Assembly (NCBI GenBank): GCA_014925825.1
Contig: JACGCK010000030.1
Coordinates: forward strand, 62,001 to 126,000
DNA from: Pholiota molesta
Lineage: Eukaryota; Basidiomycota; Agaricomycetes; Agaricales; Strophariaceae
Reading direction: 5' to 3'
Length of the DNA stretch: 64,000 bases
The notes under the pieces are model-generated. The model was given only the letters and a program-made list of their open reading frames with translations. It searched no databases and was not told the DNA's origin. The number at the start of each line of letters is the position of its first letter. Positions within the stretch are counted from its first letter, which is position 1. The position numbers and the translations under genes are program-made. Below are positions 47,253 through 57,199 of this stretch, piece by piece.

Positions 47253-48923
47253 CTAAGAATCACAGGGACAAGTTCGTCCACAATGAAAACACAGTGTGGC
47301 TGGAACACGATTTGGATTGAAAAAATCCTCACGTTTTTCCCTTGGATCATCATTCCAAGAGATAAGATACTTCACAATCGTTAGATTGGAGAAATCAGCA
47401 CTCCACCCTCCCCATTCACAAATACGGCGTAAGCCCCATCGACGGTCAGCTGAAAGGTATTGACAACCACCTCGGCGGAATGAATGGGTGCCATAAGCTG
47501 TAGGATCAGTGCCAACGTCTAATAAGTTGTTCCTGAACATTTCTAGAAATTGTTCGGAAGTCTAGCATGAAAATAAGTTGTTGTACAAAACCTGATTGTG
47601 CCATATACTGAGCTGAACGTACCAAAGGAGTATCTTGAGCAGAGACTCGGTCTCCAGAAGCAATTTTGCGGAAAATATGTCCAGAGGTGATCTTGGAGCC
47701 TTCAATCCAAGATGCTAAAGCTCTAACAGGGCAGAGGTGTGCCTCTTCTTCGGCGAGAGCATGCAAAACAAAGGGCTTGATCCCTATAAAATATTAGCTA
47801 AAGCAACGAGGTGCACCATTGCAAAGTATATGCTTGCACTTACCTCCATCTTGGTGGGTCTTTCGAAAATTCAATGTTAAGGTAATGGTCTCTTTGTCGT
47901 GGTCGAGCGTAATGTGTTTACGGCAGATTTTTAACACTTCGTCAGACCTCAAAAGGCAGAGAAAAGCAACCGTATAGATGGCTTGGAGTTCACGTCTTGC
48001 TGTAGGTCCTCCCCATAGATGAATGCTGCTTGTGAGTTTGCTTCGTCGAACTCCTGGGACGTACGGTTGTATTTCATGATTCTCTGGGAGATTGTTGAAG
48101 TCATATAACTTTCGTATAACGTCCTTCGATGGAATTACATTGTTAGAGCTACAAGGATCAAAGAATATAGTAACTAAAAGGTCTAACTGTTGTAATGGCT
48201 CGTGCGCTAGTGGCTACCTCTCCTGCGCGTGCCTTGCGGTTGCGGAGGCTGATCATATACGATGATACCTGCTGCGATACGGAAGGGTTTCCACGCCAGC
48301 GTCCAGTGCTCTCGTCTTGATGCCATGCAACGGATCCAAGCTCGTAGACACACCCGAATGTGTGCGTCATTGCTGCACGGATCTTCTGAGCATGGGAGTA
48401 AGTCCCAACTGGACCTCCTCCTGGCTTGAGGGTCCCGTCAATTTGGAGTTCGTCACAACTAAAATGATGGATATTAGAACATTATACAAAGAATGTTGAT
48501 GCTTTACTTACTTTTTCATGATGCAGGCGATAATGTAATTAGGTGCATCATTGGATGGGTTCTTGGACAAGAAATCAGAGGATTCGCTAATGAGGCCAAC
48601 GGTTTTGAGATAGGCAACGCATTGCTTTGCCAATCTACATATAAACAGTTGCGGTCAGGCGGTGGTGAAAGGGTATGGAAACAAGGCTGCTTGCCGCTCA
48701 TATTCTGCATCGGTCCTATCTGTTACGCCCTTCGAAGCACCCGTAATCGCCTCTCGCCAGTGGGAGATCCCATCCAACGGAATGCTGTCTTCGGCTTCGA
48801 GGTCTGGAAGTGTTTCCTGCTCTGCCTCGACATCATCGGCGACCTCTTCCTCATCTACAGTGCGGAGCCCTTGAAAGAGGTCAGCAAGGGGCTCTGGGGA
48901 TGTGCTAGCGGCTCCGGCAGCAG
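47253..48923 (-). CDS. Tyrosine recombinase, Crypton-like (5' end unresolved)
   Basis: Model: complement(join(47253..47561,47623..47783,47844..48123,48188..48458,48512..48634,48695..48923,...)). The exon junction at 48694 uses a GC-AG intron (GCAAGC donor) that restores DAEYER to LAKQCVAYLK; with GT-AG alone a stop would interrupt. Catalytic features of the family are present: Arg in LCLLRSDEVLKI, HxxR in THSFRRGGCQYL, Trp in CEWGGWS at the second His/Trp position, and Tyr nucleophile in IVKYLISW. The C-terminus ends with CFHCGRTCPCDS, a possible Cys cluster. An N-terminal acidic segment (VDEEEVADDVEAEQE) precedes a core-binding domain. Such enzymes move Crypton DNA transposons by site-specific recombination; captured copies also exist. 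The upstream exon with the ATG was not resolved. Confidence 0.82.
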
Positions 48924-49101
48924 CTGTTTGTTAGGTGTAGACTCCATCGCACGCAATGCAATGGCTATAGCAGGTGGTGGCTGGGTGGTGGGGATAAGGT
49001 CAATGGATGGAGGTTTCACTTTTTATATGCTCTCAGATGGCGCCAGCAATGGATGAGACAGCATCTGTATTAGGATAGATAGGGAGTACATACGCAATCG
49101 C

Positions 49102-50638
49102 TTAGCTATCTTCCACAAGAATCTCATCTACCCTACTGAGTAGCTCTAACCCAATCCTCCAATTGTCAGGCCTGCGGTTTAGCATGGCTCGATGCAGCTT
49201 CGGATCTTGTTTCTTGAGCTCCTTCTCCAAGCGAAAGCCATAGTCTACGTATCGAAATAAGCCGCCGGGGGCATACTGAGTAAACGATGCACGGGCATCG
49301 CCAGGGGCGACGGGTATGTTCGAGTGTGTAATGGTAGCCGAAGGAATGAGGACGCAGGACCCAGCTGGAAATTCTACCACCAGGCGTGCCTCCCATAATA
49401 CCAAGTGGCCGCCCTTGGTAGGGTCAAAGGACCCCAGGGCCTGTATCGTACACCACCCAAAGGGGCAGTTAAGGACATCGCGGTGCTGGTACGTCCAAAC
49501 GTTTGGTGGAAAGTTGAGTGCTGCGGTTGGGAACAGGCTGATGTGTGCAGGGAAGATCCTTTTTAAATGTGGCATGCGAGAGAAGAGCGGGTTGAGGCGT
49601 TCCCGGTAATACTTGTAAAGACGGGGCCCATAAAGTGAGAAGGATTCTGAAGGCTGGGCGTAAGGGCGTGTTTTCATACGTGAAAAAGGTGCTTACTGTT
49701 GGCAAAAGACGCCATGCGTTGGAGCTCTTCCCGGGCCAGCAGCTCTTCTAAAAACGTGGCATGCTGCCCGTTGTCTAAGTTGACGGGGTGGACGGTGCCT
49801 TTTCCATGGCTGATGCCTACGTTGATCGCAGCAAAATGGCCACGCCGATGGGGTTCAGGAGGCCCATCAAGGCCAGCTGCCTTGCCAGCTTCCTCCATGA
49901 GGGCGAAGACCTTGGTGCAGGCGGCAACGTAGGCGTCATCGTCTGGTCGTCCTGCAAACACAATGCAGATGCGCTGCTCTGAGTCAACCCCTGCCATGGG
50001 CTCGCTAAAGATGCCGCATTAGATGAATGCAGCTTCAATCCAGGGATATCAATGGCTCACATTCCTGCCCAAGGCACGTAGGTAAATCCATGGCCGTTGA
50101 CCAGCTCTTCTGCTGTGTATTCCATGTCTGCATTGGGGATTTTGGCAGGCTTGGCGCAGTATGCTCCTGCGGCTGCGTCGAGTGTGCTGGAGTCCATAGG
50201 GATCAGAATGGGCACCGCCGTCTCAGCATAGGTGCTTGCAGCGGTGGAGGTTGGGAGGTGGCCTATTTGTTCTAAGACGTCGTGGCGACGCCGTTGGCGA
50301 CGTTCGTTTGCAGCCTTCCTTTTGCCAGCCTTCTTGGCGGCTTTTTTGGCGGCTTGGGCGTTGGCATCAGAGGCATGTGCAGGGTGTTGAATCGATGGCG
50401 GCAGAGGGGAAGCAGCGGGGGTGAATGGGCCGGGGGCAGTGGCAGGGGCGGTGGAGGAGGCAATGCTGCTGCTGGCAATGTGGTCGGCGCCACAGCGATG
50501 GGTTGTGGCGGTGAGATAGGGTTGGCCGACGTCATCAGCGGGGTCCGTGAGCTCGAGGGCAGAGGCCTTCTGGAGCAGATGTTCGTAGTTGAAGTCAGCA
50601 GGAAGCTGCCAGGTGGAGTAGGCGCGCCCGGATCTGGT
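49102..50638 (-). CDS. 2OG-Fe(II) dioxygenase, candidate TET/JBP family (5' end unresolved)
   Basis: Model: complement(join(49102..49646,49697..50004,50061..50638,...)), at least 477 residues. The catalytic domain (last ~170 residues) shows an iron-binding HxD in YQHRDVLNCPFGW, the distal His in ATITHSN, and the 2-oxoglutarate Arg in DARASFTQYAPGG, with TKGGHLVLWEARLVVEFPAG between. The N-terminal part is Ala/Pro-rich, then strongly basic (QAAKKAAKKAGKRKAANERR), as expected of a nuclear DNA-binding enzyme. The arrangement fits the large Agaricomycete TET/JBP-like group, whose characterised members oxidise 5-methylcytosine. Other 2OG oxygenases (prolyl hydroxylase-like) remain possible. The first exon could not be joined in phase. 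It lies next to the tyrosine recombinase in the same orientation. Confidence 0.6.
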
Positions 50639-51179
50639 CTAGAGAGTTGTTAGATGGGGTTACATGGGGGAAAGTGGAGCATACCTGCCCGGCACTCAGC
50701 TTTGGGCTCCATGGCAAAAGACTGTAGGGGAGAGGAATCAGCAATGTGTTTATTTTGCCACAGCCAGCCTCCAGTAGTTCAGTTCCGGGGGTGAAACTTG
50801 AAAAACAGTTGGGTTAGAGTGAAATGGATACTTGCCTTTGTGCTGAGGTTGTGGTGATTGGGTCTAGGTGAAAACTTCGCTGTTTGTGGTAAACTTGATG
50901 GGGCTCGAGCCGCGGCCCACCGAGGATCACCAATCGCAAACCGTCTTGCTGGGCAGAGGTCAAAGAAGGTGGCAGAGGCAGTGGCGGGGGGGTTGGAGGC
51001 AGGCGTTGATGGCGGCGAGATCCTGTGCCAACGGCTCCGCCGGGCCGCCAGGCTGAGGTTGTACAGGGTGTCTTCGTGCCTCTTCGCGCCTGGCTTCAGA
51101 GCTGGGGGTCGTTTTGGCGGCGTACAAATCGTACAAGTCGTATCGAGGTAATTCCGGACGCGCCATCGCTTTCAATCCG
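50639..51179. other. Spacer before the right GC-rich block
   Basis: Probably contains the first exon(s) of the dioxygenase gene, around 50660-50850 on the minus strand (an ATG followed by GAGCCCAAAGCTGAG lies near 50710), but no phase-consistent junction was found. Nothing else recognised. Confidence 0.35.
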
Positions 51180-52380
51180 GATTGAAAGCGACATCAACGG
51201 TTGCTTTCCTCCACCCCCACTTCCGAGTCCTGCACCGCCGTCATTGCCCATCCCCGCCAGCCTCTGCCTTCCGACGACCGCCGTCATTGCCAGCCGCCGG
51301 TATCTCCCACTGCTGCCCCCCCTCCCCTCCAACGAGGGATGTGGGCCGGCATTCGATGGCGACCCTCCAACGACCACCGTCATTCCCCATGGCCAGCCAT
51401 GCCCATCGCCATGACGGACGCCAACACCCACTACGCCGAGTTGCCGACGCCCGCCACCGCCGCCGCCATGTCTTGCTCGCGACTACGGATGCCCACTGCC
51501 CCCACGTCGTCCCGCGATGCCCGACACACGACCACGGACCCCACCCCCACCGCCTTCTTGCCGCAGCGCCGTTGCTCGCGACTATGGACGCCCACTGCCC
51601 CCACGTCGTCCCGCGATGCCCGACACAACGACCCGGACGCCCACCCCCACCGCCTTCTTGCCGCAGCGCCGTTGCTCGCGACTACGGACGCCCACTGCCC
51701 CCACGTCGTCCCGCGATGCCCCGACACAACGACCACGGACGCCCACCCCCACCGCCTCCTTGTCGTGCTGCGACGCACGGACACCGCGACCATGGACGCC
51801 TACCCCCCCTCGTCGTGTCACGACTCACGCACGGACGCACGAGCTACCGAACCCCACGTCGTGCCGCGACGCACGCGACCGAAGTTGCCACCCCCGGCCT
51901 CTTGCTGGTGCTGCAGCTGCTGCAGCTTCTGCTGCTCGCGGTGGCACCACCGTCCGTGAATCCATCTGGTGAGATGGAACGCTCGGAGCTCGAGCTCGGA
52001 TGGGGTGCCGTGGCAGACGCCCACACCGGACGCCCGCCACTCCGCCGCCACCGCCGCGTCGTCCCGCGATGCGCGTATACCATGTCGACGGCCACCCACC
52101 GCCCGCAACATCACCCCGCGACACCTGGACGCCACGAACCGCTGCCATCGCCCAATGCAGTTACCGCTCTCCTCTCTCCAAGGAGGGATGTGGGCCGGCA
52201 TTCGATGATGTAGTGCCGTCACCGCACATACCGCCACCCCGCGCCCTCACGTATCATATCATACGTGCTGCATTCCACCACCCTGTCCATGCCCACCCCC
52301 AACCGTCTGCGTTTACAACGAGGCTGCAGTGTTTGCAACCTCTGCGGTGCGCAGACGCTTAATCCGGGTCTCTGGCTGGC
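51180..52380. repeat. GC-rich low-complexity block, right flank of the island
   Basis: About 1.2 kb of very C-rich (plus strand) DNA with open frames in nearly all phases, interpreted as composition artefact. It carries AGGGATGTGGGCCGGCATTC at 51335-51354 and again at 52184-52203 (849 bp apart), matching the left block's motif in the opposite orientation. GC richness ends near 52380. Confidence 0.65.
51475..51800. repeat. Minisatellite with a unit of about 100 bp, three to four copies
   Basis: GCTCGCGACTA recurs at 51475, 51574 and 51674 with a weaker fourth copy near 51772; each is followed by GCCCACTGCCCCCACGTCGT or close variants. Confidence 0.8.
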
Positions 52381-52478
52381 CAAAAACGTTCATAAAAATA
52401 CATTTAAATCGCTGAATACATAAAAATACATTGGAGGCGCTAACTGAATAAAATACATGGTGCTAGGTTGGTATGGCT

Positions 52479-54482
52479 CTAATTGGGGGGTGGTGATGGC
52501 ATGCATAGGTCGATGAAGCCTAGGAATTTCCGTCCATTATTCCTGGGCCTGGACGGTCCTTCAACGAATTCTATATCGGAGTCATAGCCACCATCGGATT
52601 CCATCCTCTCCAAGCTAGTGGAACCTGTGGCTGAGCAAGCAGGGCCGTCCGATGCAAAAGGAGAAAGAATCTAACAGATATGTTAGCTCTTCAAATCTGC
52701 GGCTGTGAAATATTATGACATACAGAAGGATACGTTGGCGGCGTGGCTGGCCGCTTTCCCTTGAAGTGCTCAAGCAGATCCGGCACTGCGCTCTGGAGAA
52801 TGGATCCCGGAACCCAAACCGGAATCTTTGGAGCATTGTTCGCATTCAGGATAAGCGATCTAGCGGCAATGTCAAGCCCAGTAATTGTTCCACGAAGAAT
52901 ATTGTGGGTGAATACTTGGGCGGTGTATCCAATAACGTCAGGCTGTGTAGAGCAAGACCCAGGGCCGAGCCTTGCTAGGACGATTTCGAGGGGGTGTATG
53001 TTCATTACGCTCCTCGAATCATTTACGCCGTTTGCATAGTGTTCTAAAGCCTCGTAACGAATATCAGAGCACTGGACAAGCAGATTAGAATTCTGAGTTC
53101 ATGCCTTAGATGGATAATTCTACTCACCTGCACCAGTAAAGACCGAATAGCGACACCAGGCCATAATGTCCCCTTGCAGGAAGCCACCATATCCCCGGAT
53201 GAACCCCACGAGAAATATTTCTCGCACAGGGTTCCAATAGCAGGGAGATCAGGTTGACGGAGACGCCACAAAGACTGATCTGGGGTCTGGCTGCCCATTG
53301 ACCAGGACGTAACTGGATGTGCATATAAAAGAAGTATATCAACGGGTGGGAATTCATCTGTAACATTTGAAGCAAGCGATGGATACTTGCGGCCTAGTAC
53401 ATTATTCGGATCTTGCGCTAGTAAAATTCGAAATGCCTCACGCCATTCACAAAGAAAGGTGCAGAGGTCTTCTCGTGACAGTAAAGAGGTTGCGGCATTG
53501 AATAACGAATGCGCGAGTTCTGTGCGGGCAAGTCGACTTGCCGTCTTCCACCCACAGCCAATAAGTCCAGTCTATTCAAAATTTCAAATATAGGCAGTGA
53601 TGTTTATGACACAAATTAAAACGTACATTGTCATAATCACCCCCGCATAGAATCGCCATCAAGAAAAGCCCAGCATGATCCAACAATACATCAGGGTGGT
53701 TTTGGATGGACTTGGCGTCAAAGACGGTGACTTGATCGCCGTCATCTTTGGTGTTTTTCCTACTTGCGATCAGAGAATGGATGGATATTGCTGACATCAA
53801 GATGCTTACAATCTAATAACGCAGCAGGCACCAAGAGCCATGGTGTCGCTATCCTCAGAAACTATCATATCGATTTTTTCTTTTCTGTTTAACTCTACAA
53901 GATCAGCCTCCGCCTCTCCTGGGGCCTACAATATATACATTTGAGAACAAGAATAATGGCTTCAATAAAGGACGCACCATGTACCAATAGAATCCAAAAG
54001 CTTCAATGAATTTTTGGAAAGGGAGAGTAAGCCAATGAGAGCGCACAGTCCTGACGGCAGTGCCTCGTTTCTTTGATGGTCGGTTGGGGCCGTCGAATAC
54101 AAAAATAGGGATGACGGGCAGGGTCAAGAGGTGACAAAGCCGGTAGAACAGATTTCGGACAGCTGGGTTTTCGCCGTTTCGGGTGCCTCTCCCTTTTCGA
54201 TTCTTGACTGCAAGCTGGGCTTGGTTCATCCAGACACTAGTAAATAAATTGAACTCGTGTAGCTAATAATAACTGCAAAACATGATGAAATAGCTGACCT
54301 TGCATCTACGCCGATAAGCAGACAACGCTCGGGGCGATGTTTCTGCTGAAATCCCTCCGAAACGGCAATTTGTGTCAGCGTCCGTGTATGGGATGCTGGA
54401 GATAAGGCCTGTAGATACATAGTTTAGCTTATAGTTTTGATATTAAGGTTGAACTCACCAGCCACAAGTCATGAATGCCCAT
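52479..54482 (-). CDS. XPG/GEN1-like structure-specific nuclease (PIN-like), 542 aa
   Basis: Model: complement(join(52479..52670,52724..53071,53128..53571,53627..53762,53810..53925,53978..54236,54299..54408,54459..54482)), eight exons, all in phase. It starts MGIHDLWLALSP, the usual XPG N-terminus. Acidic metal-binding residues appear in LLIGVDASVWM, PIFVFDGPNRPSKK, the I-region APGEAEADLVEL with IVSEDSDTMALGA, and CGGDYD. A helix-two-turn-helix segment follows (TGLIGCGWKTASRLAR). The C-terminal half is unknown, ending with an acidic tail (SDGGYDSDIEFVEG). The family cuts flaps or Holliday-type junctions. Expanded PIN-like nucleases of this kind are common in mushrooms, so it may be a lineage-specific paralogue rather than the orthologue of GEN1/Yen1. 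Confidence 0.88.
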
Positions 54483-55532
54483 AATGAATATATGAGAAAT
54501 ATTTGGGATGGGAGACGAGCGTGAAGAAGGCCTTGAAACATTGTTTCAGAGGACGAAGAGCTTTCAAAATTTATCATGTGACCAGGACGCGAGACGCGTC
54601 CTGCGCCAGCTGTGTCGCGGTAGCGCGTCTCGCAATGTACCTGTGCAAAAGACATTCCCTCTATGAAAATGTCTATCACTTGGCACCAAAACGTCCTTCG
54701 CTCCCTACAAATTTAGCGCGGAATGCTTGTGAACGTCTTTTTTTTGGTTGACGGCGGCTTCGCACTTTGATGTTTGAGCATGGAGAATGACGTTTAGGTT
54801 AATTAGCCATCAGAAAAGGACGTTTCTTAGGTTGAGTGACACTGTGAGTACTTACTTTGCTTCGCTTGTCCCAGTCCCATCTGATTTGATTTCAATGACC
54901 CTGAAATCCATGATAACGAGAAATATATGTATGTTGACTAGGACTTGTTACTTAATTCTTATCTTATTTACTGAACTCACCGTGCTCCCCACCGAAACTG
55001 CTCCTCATCCCATCTACACTGTTTTCAAATGCTACCAGACTCATCTTCCACCTCCCATCCTTCCTTATCTATCATCCCGGTGATGGTCGTCCTTGCTTCC
55101 ATTGGACACCTTTCTGTCGTCAAAACTGCTCGGATATTTGGATTTGGGTACCTACGCAGCAATATCACCTCAGCATCATTCTTTTATCCATCCTCTGGTA
55201 CCGAGGTGTTTTTTCTTGGTACGTCCTGCCATCCTCCTGCCATCCTCCGCTCCTTGTCCCTCGTTCCCATTCCAGAATCCACCTTGTCTTTCTGCCCATT
55301 CCTTATTTGAAATCGTATGCGAGCTTCTTGCGTGCAATAGTGCGCCGCGGCGTCGATTATGACGTGCATTTGCGTGTTTGCCAGGGCTTCTTCAGGAGGG
55401 CGCGCTGACGGCGCGCTTGAGGCATTTGGGGTGGGGGGGGCGCATCTCCTCGATCACCGAGCGCAATGTTGAGCTCGGTGAGATCAGACGTGCTGGGGCG
55501 TTTGGCGGTCGGCCAGCCGACCTTGCCAATCT
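54483..55532. other. Intergenic region with two short hairpins
   Basis: No gene. A 7-bp stem AGGACGC-GAGAC-GCGTCCT lies at 54584-54602, and a 9-bp stem TCACCGAGC / GCTCGGTGA around a 10-nt loop at 55454-55481, close to the left edge of the KDZ-associated motif array. Short frames at 54787-55362 show no motif. Confidence 0.45.
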
Positions 55533-57110
55533 AATGCAACATCAGCTATAATTGTAGACAAACCCTGATGCATAATCAGCTGTAGCCATAAAGGTGCCCT
55601 TTCAGTGTTGGTTTATGCATCACTCACCGGTACTCAACTGTTGCGCAGCCTCTGTGTGATGCATCAACTATATGGCCACCATCCCTCGGTGATGCATTAA
55701 ACCTGCAGTACGTCGTCGGTGATGCATCAACTATACAGCGTGCTCATATGCGCACCTTTGAGTGATGTATCAACTCTAACCATAGCGCCCGCCGTTCTGA
55801 TGCGCTCCTCCGTGTATGTTTTGATATGCCACATCTATATTTACGGGGCTCAGTTCGTTTGACGCCATTACCGACTTATCAGACCAGCGTAGTCAATTTG
55901 AGTCATTGATCAGACGGTCTGGTTCGACAAAACTAGGAAGCAGAATGTACAACTATTCTTAGGCCACTAGTACTGATCAAATATAATAGCTCTATCCAGG
56001 CTTAAGCACGTCCTCAGTCCTCTAAGTACTAAGGTCTCTTACTGCTGTGATTAGTTTCTTCCCTATGAAGTATGTGTTATGTTTTGTACCCTCAGCGTCC
56101 GCCATGCTACTGAGTCAAACCTGAAGTGGCCATTGATGTACATGCGGCATATGAGATGCATCACTCACAGCAGCGCCCAATCATGCATTATTCTTGTGCG
56201 GAATGCTCGTTCTGTCAATGAATTAATGCATCAGACCTGCGAGCTTTGCTTATTATTTAATTGTTAATGCATCAGGTTTGCCCCAATCTCTTCGCCGTGT
56301 CTTCACCGTCGAATTTATGCATCACGTAGAACACTGATTATATACGATGCATTAATTCTTGACGAAATACCCCTTGAATTAATGCATCACTGACGGTTCA
56401 GCAAGCCGCGTATATTCTTGCCCTTTGATGCATTGGTCTTGCTGCTTGTATTAGTTCTCTCACCCCAGTTTTTTCACCGTCGAATTTATGCATCACTACT
56501 AGTCATAGAACCCTATTTATATATGATGCATTAGACCTCCACCAAATTACTCCTAAACTCATGCATCAGTAACGGGCCTACCAGCCACCAATATTCTCAC
56601 CTTTGATGCATGATTAAGTCTTGTTCTCGCAGCTGAACACGATGCACCAGCACTTACGTACGTACGAACACTGTTTACATTAGACATTGTTGCATTAACT
56701 TCATGCGATATCCAAGGACCGACACATTCTTGCATGAACCAATGTGTGCTCGACTCGGAAAGGAATGAAGAAAGGGCATGAGGATATACTTGACGGATCC
56801 GACGACTACGTAGAGAAGCCAAAGAAAGCAAATAGGACGGCTCCGACGAAGGGCTATCCATGAGGTATGTGAGCGCTTATGGTACAAGTGGCTATGGGTG
56901 TAATGCATCATACAACTTGAAATAGGATTGTACTCATGCATCAATCGATCGTGTGCGCCTCGGAAATTGATGCATTAATCTTGCGCGACAACACTCGAGG
57001 CAGGACAGGTCTGTACTTGTCATGCATCAGTCCTATTCATCTCGATAACCAATATCTGATGCATTAGTATGCCCTTTGGTGCCGTTTTAATGCATCAGTC
57101 AGAGCTCGAC
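55533..57110. repeat. Array of TGATGCATTA/TAATGCATCA motifs, candidate subterminal repeats of the KDZ element
   Basis: More than twenty copies of an 8-10-bp palindrome-like motif with core ATGCAT, preceded or followed by TGA/TCA or TTA/TAA, in both orientations. Examples start near 55566, 55663, 55690, 55716, 56220, 56260, 56345, 56380, 56520, 56965, 57055 and 57090. Spacing is irregular, 25-120 bp. The block lies directly downstream of the transposase gene. Its outer edge has AATGCAACAT (55533-55542), whose exact reverse complement is at 61275-61284 on the far side of the gene. Confidence 0.75.
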
Positions 57111-57199
57111 TTGCTATTTCACTTCATTTCAGTCATATTAAACAGTTACATGTAGGCGTAAAAGAGATAGGAGAGATAGTATAATAAGTATTTATGAAT

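Noticed and set aside
51180..52362. A 343-codon plus-strand ORF and overlapping ORFs
   Set aside because: His/Pro/Arg-rich translation of a low-complexity tandem-repeat region; equally long frames exist on the other strand.
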